13,877 bases of DNA. Origin: an uncultured Sphingomonadales bacterium (lineage in GTDB: Bacteria; Pseudomonadota; Alphaproteobacteria; Sphingomonadales; Sphingomonadaceae). Below the pieces are notes generated by a model. It saw only the letters and a program-made list of their open reading frames with translations, made no database searches and was not told the origin of the DNA. The stretch is from positions 1-13,877 of the forward strand of contig CAIKKO010000003.1 of assembly GCA_903828025.1 (NCBI GenBank), in the 5' to 3' direction. Both the position numbers and the translations under genes were made by a program. Positions 13,592 to 13,877 of this stretch are shown here, in pieces. Each line of letters starts with the position of its first letter. The stretch's first letter is position 1.

Positions 13592-13877
13592 ATGGCGAAA
13601 ACCCCTGCAGGATTTATTGCCCGAGCGATGTGCGCCTTGGCCGCAACATCGCTTGTTGTTGCCCCCGTGATGGTGAACGCCGATGCCGGCGCGCCCCATT
13701 CGCACAAGGCCCACAAGCACGTTGGTAAGGGCGGCAAGAAGAGCGCGAAGTGCCGTCGCAGCAAGAATGCTGCGGGCAAGAAGCGCAACCGTCAGTGCGC
13801 TGCTAAGGCCTGGAAGGGCAAGCGCTCGGCTGGTGCTCTGCCGCACTCGACTACGATGACGACGACGACGGCGACCC
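13592..13877 (+). CDS. Secreted basic Lys/Arg/His-rich protein, partial (3' end outside window)
   Basis: An open frame of at least 95 residues from ATG 13592, preceded by GGAG at 13581-13584 with 7 bases of spacing; it is still open at the window end. Residues 1-32 look like a Sec signal peptide: Lys3 and Arg11, a hydrophobic core AMCALAATSLVVAPVMV, and NADA before a likely cleavage near Ala32. The mature part is strongly basic: HSHKAHKHVGKGGKKSAK, then two cysteines (CRRSKNAAGKKRNRQC), then KAWKGKRSAG. It then passes into a Thr-rich stretch (HSTTMTTTTAT) encoded by an ACG repeat. I do not recognise the family. A charged, exported, low-complexity protein could bind polyanions such as nucleic acid or lipopolysaccharide, but that is a guess. 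Coding is supported by the ribosome site, signal peptide and G/C-ended codons. Confidence 0.72.
   Translation, partial: MAKTPAGFIARAMCALAATSLVVAPVMVNADAGAPHSHKAHKHVGKGGKKSAKCRRSKNAAGKKRNRQCAAKAWKGKRSAGALPHSTTMTTTTAT

Noticed and set aside
13571..13846. Minus-strand 91-codon frame opposite the basic secreted protein gene
   Set aside because: The plus-strand frame has a good ribosome binding site and a signal peptide, while the minus-strand frame has neither.
13852..13874. ACG trinucleotide run as a candidate repeat array or CRISPR-like element
   Set aside because: It is in frame and encodes the Thr-rich part of the terminal protein; it is short low-complexity coding DNA, with no spacer structure.

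Overview
This is a GC-rich window with densely packed genes, short spacers and many ATGA/TGATG overlaps. Gene content points to an alphaproteobacterium, most likely Sphingomonadales: short-form hisG linked to hisD and nusB, a NodT-type lipoprotein next to EmrAB, and DUF2332 beside hisG. That placement is inferred from gene content and style; no rRNA or other marker is present to fix it. I see no tRNA, rRNA, CRISPR array, transposase or prophage gene.

Layout. (1) 1-1902, plus strand: the tail of a pirin-like protein, a classical short-chain dehydrogenase and an alpha/beta hydrolase with epoxide-hydrolase-type residues. The last two overlap by 4 bases and look co-transcribed. (2) 1899-4194, minus strand: a probable operon of a DUF2332 protein, an HD-domain protein with a signal peptide, and a GNAT acetyltransferase. 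It meets the hydrolase gene tail-to-tail with overlapping stop codons. (3) 4238-6650, plus strand: hisG (short form), hisD and nusB, each overlapping the next, combining two histidine biosynthesis steps with a transcription antitermination/rRNA factor. (4) 6663-8303, minus strand: a VOC/glyoxalase-fold protein, S-formylglutathione hydrolase and a small unknown protein, forming a likely formaldehyde or aldehyde detoxification operon without its usual dehydrogenase. (5) 8403-13258: a TetR-family regulator divergent from a three-gene tripartite efflux operon (NodT-type outer-membrane lipoprotein, EmrA-type adaptor, EmrB-type 14-TM MFS pump). The 84-base gap between them carries two copies of TTAGTGACC-N3-CCGTAC, the best candidate operators in the window; one lies over the regulator's start codon. 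(6) 13259-13877: an AT-richer 333-base intergenic region with a possible promoter and a terminator-like hairpin plus T6. It is followed by the start of a small secreted Lys/Arg/His-rich protein cut off by the window end.

Most of the window is ordinary core and accessory metabolism. The points most worth a second look are the paired operator-like repeats at the efflux locus, the terminator-like structure directly before the ribosome binding site of the last gene, that unrecognised basic exported protein, and the exported HD-domain protein. I found no convincing evidence of a wholly new multi-gene system.
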